A stretch of 16,732 nucleotides of DNA from JAAYAY01 sp964429355 (GTDB lineage: Bacteria; Planctomycetota; Planctomycetia; Pirellulales; Thermoguttaceae). A program made the translations under genes and the position numbers. The DNA lies in the NCBI GenBank assembly GCA_964429355.1, contig CAYSCH010000203.1:1-16732 (forward strand). Direction: 5' to 3'. The notes under the pieces were generated by a model. That model was not told where the DNA came from and did not search any database. It saw only the letters and a program-made list of their open reading frames with translations. Of this stretch, positions 12,874-16,732 are shown one piece after another (position 1 is the first letter of the stretch; the number at the start of each line of letters is the position of its first letter).

Positions 12874-15336
12874 ATGCCCGCATCCACCCGCCCTCTCGCC
12901 CTGTTACTGTTTCTTTCAACCCTGGCCATGGCGGAGCCGAGCCTGCCCCGCCAGGATCTGACCTGGAAACCCGCCGAGGGTTTCCAGCAGACACCCATGC
13001 TCAAGCGGTTTCTCGACGGTCCCATGAAAGACGTCGACGAGATCGTATTCGCCGTCCGCGTTCCCGGACGCGACCACTGGTATGTGACCTTCGGAAACTA
13101 CTCCGACCATTCGCCCGAGCCCGCCCAGAAGCTGGGATTCAAGTTTGAGGAGGGAGTCTACTGGGGTTACGGGGAAGGAGGGAAGCTCTGCCGGCTGAAC
13201 CTTCGCACCGGCCAGATGCAATTGCTCATCGACGATCCCACCGGTGGTGTCCGCGATCCCCAGATGCACTACGGCGGCCAGAAGATCCTCTTCTCTTATC
13301 GCCCGGGCGGGTCCCATACCTTCCATCTCTACGAAATCGGCATCGACGGGCAGAACCTCGTGCAGTTGACCGACGGGCCCGACGACGATATCGAACCGAC
13401 CTACTGCCCCGACGGCAGCATCGTCTTCTGTTCTTCCCGCTGCCGCCGCTTCGTCAACTGCTGGTATACCCGCGTGGCAGTCCTCTACCGCTGCGATGCC
13501 GATGGCAGCAACATCCGGCCTCTGTCGAGCAACAACGATCACGACAACACCCCCTGGGTCCTTCCCGATGGCCGAATTCTCTATATGCGTTGGGAATACG
13601 TCGATCGCAGCCAGGTCCATTTCCATCACCTCTGGACCATGAATCCCGACGGCACCGCCCAGACCGTGTTCTACGGCAACATGCATGGCGGCATCGCCAT
13701 GCTCGATGCCAAGCCGATCCCTGGGACCAGGAAGATCGTGGCCTCCTTTTCCCCCGGCCACGGCCGTCCCGAACACCTCGGCAATGTGACCATCCTGGAC
13801 CCCGGTCCCGGACCGGACAATCTGGCTGCGGCCCGAGAAATCACCAAACGGTCCGACTGGAAAGACCCCTATGCCTTGAGCGAGGAATGTTTTCTCGTCG
13901 CCCGAAGAGATGGGCTCCACGTGATGGACGGCGAGGGAAACAACGAACTCTTCTACCAGTTGTCCCAGGAAGACCGCAAAAAGTGGGAATGCCACGAACC
14001 CCGCCCGCTAATCGGCCGTCCGTTGGAACGAACCATTCCCTCCAAGGCTCAGCTCACGAAAAGTACCGGCCGGCTGGTCCTGGAAAATATCTACCATGGC
14101 CGCAAGATGGCGTCCGTCCAGCCCGGCACGGTCAAGAAGCTCCTCGTGCTCAAACAGGTACCCAAGCCCATCAACCATTCGGGCGGAATGGAGCCCCTCA
14201 CAATGGGAGGTACGTTCACGCTCGCCCAAATTTTGGGCACCGTTCCGGTAGAGCCGGATGGCTCGGCCTACATGGAACTGCCGGCCCTGCAGTCGTTGTT
14301 TTTCGTCGCCCTCGACGAGAAAGACCTGGCAGTCAAACGTATGCACAGTTATGCCATCCTTCAGCCGGGCGAGACCTTGAGCTGCGTCGGCTGCCACGAG
14401 CAGCGGACAGAAGCCCCCCACGAGCCCCCCGCCGACATGCTCGCCCTCCAACGCCCGCCAAGCCGGCCCGAAAAGCCCTCCGAAATCCCCGACGTGATGG
14501 ATTTTCCTCGCGACATTCAGCCGATCCTCGACAAGCATTGTGTAGCCTGCCACAACCCCGACCGCCGCGACGGGGGCGTCGAATTGGTCGGCGACAAGAC
14601 CCCCATGTACACCATCAGCTACTGGACCATGCAGACTCGCGGGCTGGTGGCCGACGGGCGGAATCGCGAACAGAGCAACTACGAACCCTACCAGATCGGT
14701 AGTTCCGCCAGCCGGTTGATGAGATTTATCGATGGCACTCACTACGACGCGAGACTCTCAGACCACGAAAAAACGCTCGTGCGGCTCTGGCTCGATACGA
14801 GCGCAACCTACCCGGGCACATACGCCTCCCTGGGCTGCGGAGCCTATCCTGTGGGGGCTGCCACGCCGGCTGCCCTCTTCAAAGACCGCTGCGGCAACTG
14901 CCACTACCATGAGCACAAGGACCCAACGCTCGGCGAGGTGAAGACCTTCCGCTTCGCCGGTCGCCTTCTCAATTGGCGTTCCCCCTGGTTCAACCTTTCC
15001 TATCCGGAAAAATCGCTGTTTGTGCGCGCGCCCTTGGCCAAGAAAGCGGGCGGACTGGAGCTCTGTGAGGAAACGGTGTTCAAAGACACGACCGACCCCC
15101 TGTACCAGGCCATACTCGAAGCGATTCGCGACGGACATAACCGCCTTATGGCCGGCAAGCGGTTCGACATGCCCGGCTTCCGCCCCACCGAGCATTACAT
15201 CCGGGAAATGCAGCGGTTCGGCTTTCTCCCCAAGGACCTGGGACCAGCCGATCCAGTCGATGTCTATGCCGTCGACAAGGCCTACTGGGACTCCTTCTCC
15301 TACCAGCCCCCCATTGCCACCGCCGGCGGAGACTGA
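12874..15336 (+). CDS. HzsA-related (hydrazine synthase alpha-like) exported multihaem protein
   Basis: An 820-residue exported protein. Residues 1-20 are a signal peptide with an AMA|EP cleavage site. Residues about 50-330 are a TolB/beta-propeller-like region with repeated blade motifs (DGQNLVQLTDGPDDDIEPTY, DGSNIRPLSSNNDHDNTPWV, LPDGRILYMRW). The middle and C-terminal parts carry three CxxCH c-type haem sites: CVGCH (504-508), CVACH (556-560) and CGNCH (673-677). Domain order and length (HzsA of anammox bacteria is about 800 residues) match the HzsA-related family that is widespread in non-anammox planctomycetes, where the reaction is unknown. No HzsB/C-like neighbours are present, so hydrazine synthesis should not be assumed. 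The ATG at 12874 follows AGGAG at 12858-12862, spacing slightly long. It stands alone as a transcription unit. Confidence 0.85.
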   Translation: MPASTRPLALLLFLSTLAMAEPSLPRQDLTWKPAEGFQQTPMLKRFLDGPMKDVDEIVFAVRVPGRDHWYVTFGNYSDHSPEPAQKLGFKFEEGVYWGYGEGGKLCRLNLRTGQMQLLIDDPTGGVRDPQMHYGGQKILFSYRPGGSHTFHLYEIGIDGQNLVQLTDGPDDDIEPTYCPDGSIVFCSSRCRRFVNCWYTRVAVLYRCDADGSNIRPLSSNNDHDNTPWVLPDGRILYMRWEYVDRSQVHFHHLWTMNPDGTAQTVFYGNMHGGIAMLDAKPIPGTRKIVASFSPGHGRPEHLGNVTILDPGPGPDNLAAAREITKRSDWKDPYALSEECFLVARRDGLHVMDGEGNNELFYQLSQEDRKKWECHEPRPLIGRPLERTIPSKAQLTKSTGRLVLENIYHGRKMASVQPGTVKKLLVLKQVPKPINHSGGMEPLTMGGTFTLAQILGTVPVEPDGSAYMELPALQSLFFVALDEKDLAVKRMHSYAILQPGETLSCVGCHEQRTEAPHEPPADMLALQRPPSRPEKPSEIPDVMDFPRDIQPILDKHCVACHNPDRRDGGVELVGDKTPMYTISYWTMQTRGLVADGRNREQSNYEPYQIGSSASRLMRFIDGTHYDARLSDHEKTLVRLWLDTSATYPGTYASLGCGAYPVGAATPAALFKDRCGNCHYHEHKDPTLGEVKTFRFAGRLLNWRSPWFNLSYPEKSLFVRAPLAKKAGGLELCEETVFKDTTDPLYQAILEAIRDGHNRLMAGKRFDMPGFRPTEHYIREMQRFGFLPKDLGPADPVDVYAVDKAYWDSFSYQPPIATAGGD

Positions 15337-15649
15337 CTTCGGGCCCCGACAGCGTCGGCCTGGGACCTTGAGAGAGTCAGGGCGGACCCTGAATCCAGAC
15401 GCGGGGTGCTGAGAGGATGAGGATTCGGAAGTGCGGTTGCCTCGGCGGCTGCGCCGTGGGTGGCGACCGGCACTTCAGCCCTCTTCTCTCGCCAGGATCT
15501 CGTCTGACCCCCAATATTCGGCCCGGCAAGAGGGGTTTGAGAGGGCCGGTTCCCCCCATCAGCACGAAAGTCTGCCGCCGGGCGCTTCGGAGACGTTTCA
15601 GGCCGCCGCCGGAATCGGGACGCAGCCTCGTCGTTTCGCCCGCGTCCCT

Positions 15650-15679
15650 GTGGCATCGCCTTGGCCGGACCGCTATAAT
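15650..15679 (+). promoter_or_regulatory. Candidate promoter for the MFS transporter gene
   Basis: TATAAT at 15674-15679 (context GCTATAATG) with GTGGCA at 15650-15655 as a four-of-six -35 and an 18-base spacer. Transcription would begin near 15686 and give a leader of about 200 bases. Confidence 0.4.
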
Positions 15680-15693
15680 GCCACGCTTTGCGG

Positions 15694-15711
15694 CACAATT
15701 GCGAAATTGTG
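15694..15711. promoter_or_regulatory. Palindrome just downstream of the predicted MFS transcription start
   Basis: CACAATT at 15694-15700 and AATTGTG at 15705-15711 are perfect complements around a four-base centre. The site starts 15 bases after the TATAAT box, a classic position for a repressor operator. It could instead form a small hairpin at the 5' end of the transcript. Confidence 0.4.
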
Positions 15712-15884
15712 TCGGACCGTTGGCCCGAGCTGGGGATGCTCTGGTCGACGGGGCGGATGTGAATTGGTGCGTCATCGACGCAACGCATGCGGGGATAGCG
15801 TTTTGTGCGCCGACGGCCTGCCCTGTTTCGGGGCAATCCCGGGCGCGTCGTCTCAACAACCGATTCTATATGGGGAGAAGCCTG

Positions 15885-16732
15885 ATGAGTGCGGAAAACC
15901 CGGCGGTCGCGAGTGGGGTAAAGAACCTGGGGTGGCGAGTGACATTCGCCGGAATGGGCATCAACCTGGCGCTCGGAATCCTCTACACCTGGAGCGTGAT
16001 CGGCGAGGGTGTTCCCGCCGACTGGCAGTGGACCCAGACCGACAAGTCGTGGCCCTACTCCATCGCCTGCCTCGTTTTCTGCCTGGTGATGGTTCCTGCG
16101 GGACGACTGCAAGATAGGATCGGCCCCCGGCTGGTTGCTACTCTCGGGGGGATCCTGGTGGGAATCGGCATGGTCGTGGCCAGCACTACGACGACTCCCG
16201 TGGGGTATATCATTGGTTTCGGCATTCTTGCCGGTGCGGGGATCGGCTTCGGCTATGCCTCCGCCACACCTCCGGCCGTCAAGTGGTTCGGCGCCACTCG
16301 GACGGGACTGATTGCGGGGATCGTGGTCTCGGGGTTCGGCCTGGCGCCGGCCTATGCGGCCCCACTGACCAGGAAGCTGATCGCGGTCTGCGGTCTTCCC
16401 ACGACGGTCATGATTCTGGGTATTGGCTTTCTCGTGGTTGTCGTTGCACTTGCCCAACTCCTCGTGGTTCCACCGAAGGGATATGTACCGGCGGGCGCGG
16501 TCAGCTCGTCGACAAGCTCCCGTCGAAAGGCTGTCGATTCGACGCCCCTGGAGATGCTAGGGACCGTTCAGTTCTATCTCCTCTGGTTCATGTATGCCTG
16601 CGGAGCCGGTGCCGGCCTCATGGTCATCGGCAAGCTGGCCGACATCGGCACCCTGCAGGCGGGGCTGACCGACGGTTCCATCCTGGTGGCCGGCATGGCC
16701 ATCGGCAACGGCGCCGGGCGGATCCTGGCCGG
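15885..16732 (+). CDS. OFA-type MFS transporter (5' part, runs off the window)
   Basis: The first 282 residues of a major facilitator superfamily permease; the gene continues past the window edge. NLALGILYTWSV in the first helix, the motif-A loop GRLQDRIGPR (73-82), and ATPPAVKWFGATRTGLIAGI followed by VVSGFGLAPAY are hallmarks of the oxalate/formate antiporter (OFA) group. About eight hydrophobic segments are visible, with a polar loop near residues 205-222 that fits the central cytoplasmic loop between the two halves. GGGGAGAAG at 15872-15880 supports the ATG at 15885; an in-frame ATG at 15870 is an alternative. Members carry small carboxylates such as oxalate, formate or lactate, but the substrate cannot be told from sequence. 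Confidence 0.85.
   Translation, partial: MSAENPAVASGVKNLGWRVTFAGMGINLALGILYTWSVIGEGVPADWQWTQTDKSWPYSIACLVFCLVMVPAGRLQDRIGPRLVATLGGILVGIGMVVASTTTTPVGYIIGFGILAGAGIGFGYASATPPAVKWFGATRTGLIAGIVVSGFGLAPAYAAPLTRKLIAVCGLPTTVMILGIGFLVVVVALAQLLVVPPKGYVPAGAVSSSTSSRRKAVDSTPLEMLGTVQFYLLWFMYACGAGAGLMVIGKLADIGTLQAGLTDGSILVAGMAIGNGAGRILA

Larger units (their letters stand above)
15337..15884. other. Intergenic region and long leader before the MFS gene
   Basis: These 548 bases hold a candidate promoter and a palindrome, listed separately, and no credible gene. A weak CCGAC/GTCGG stem at 15346-15358 follows the HzsA-related stop but has no T-run. The frame of the MFS gene happens to stay open back to an ATG at 15417. 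The encoded stretch is Arg/Pro-rich without recognisable structure and contains the TATAAT box, so it is treated as non-coding. Confidence 0.45.

Noticed and set aside
12916..13995. A 359-codon open frame on the minus strand
   Set aside because: It is antisense to the signal peptide and propeller of the HzsA-related gene, which has a clear family match and ribosome site; the minus frame shows no motif.
14225..14239. 15-bp palindrome GCCCAAATTTTGGGC
   Set aside because: It lies within the HzsA-related coding sequence and is explained by the codons for Ala-Gln-Ile-Leu-Gly; no reason to think it is a regulatory site.
12874..15336. Evidence for anammox metabolism
   Set aside because: Only a relative of HzsA is present. 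Related proteins are widespread in non-anammox planctomycetes, and no HzsB/C, hydrazine dehydrogenase or ladderane genes are in the window.
15346..15358. Hairpin after the HzsA-related gene as a terminator
   Set aside because: The stem is only five base pairs and no T-run follows.
15417..15884. In-frame upstream extension of the MFS gene to an ATG at 15417
   Set aside because: It would add 156 Arg/Pro-rich residues in front of the first helix, unlike any MFS protein, and it contains the TATAAT box and palindrome. The ATG at 15885 has a good ribosome site.
15300..16457. A 385-codon open frame on the minus strand
   Set aside because: It runs antisense to the well-recognised MFS gene and its leader. 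Its translation is rich in Arg, Gly, Pro, His and Asp without hydrophobic core or motif, as expected for the shadow of a GC-rich gene.

Overview
The window is GC-rich and gene-dense, and it looks like a member of the Planctomycetota, most likely a Pirellulales-like lineage. Three things suggest this: a protein related to the hydrazine synthase alpha subunit (HzsA-related, three CxxCH haem motifs), a family typical of that phylum; membrane proteins with the planctomycete 'FSL..M..I.LAAVVLG' style of first membrane segment; and a GC-rich chromosome where promoters are hard to see apart from occasional TATAAT boxes. The species cannot be named from this sequence. No rRNA, tRNA, CRISPR array, transposase or prophage gene was seen.

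Layout. 1-732: a leader with a 10-bp inverted repeat and a DUF4405 cytochrome-b-like membrane protein. 1084-5423: a compact phosphate-specific ABC import operon, pstS-pstC-pstA-pstB1-pstB2. After a 359-bp gap come phoU (5783-6442), a DUF6504-like protein and a 68-aa protein resembling only the C-terminal end of DinB-fold proteins. 7217-11651: a run of five same-strand genes. It holds a 43-aa one-helix protein, a zinc-ribbon membrane protein, a 67-aa one-helix protein, a 676-aa fusion of an Lgt-like membrane domain to a radical SAM enzyme of the tetraether-lipid-synthase/MJ0619 type, and a rhodanese-plus-multispan membrane protein. 11632-12339 (minus): a cytidylate-kinase-2-like protein, tail-to-tail with and overlapping the previous gene. 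12874-15336: the exported HzsA-related multihaem protein. 15885 to the end: the start of an OFA-type MFS transporter.

Two stories stand out. First, the two PstB ATPases carry complementary defects. PstB1 keeps LSGGQ but has lost its Q-loop Gln and H-loop His. PstB2 keeps Q-loop, Walker B and H-loop but has LTLEQ in place of LSGGQ. This is what an obligate PstB1-PstB2 heterodimer with one working and one degenerate ATP site should look like, unlike the usual PstB homodimer. Second, the Lgt-radical SAM fusion has lost key canonical Lgt residues while keeping the fold signatures, and it carries the full cysteine set of the tetraether/membrane-spanning lipid synthase family. It is translationally coupled to a rhodanese membrane protein with a cysteine-rich loop. 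This is a good candidate for an undescribed membrane-lipid or lipoprotein-lipid modification system.
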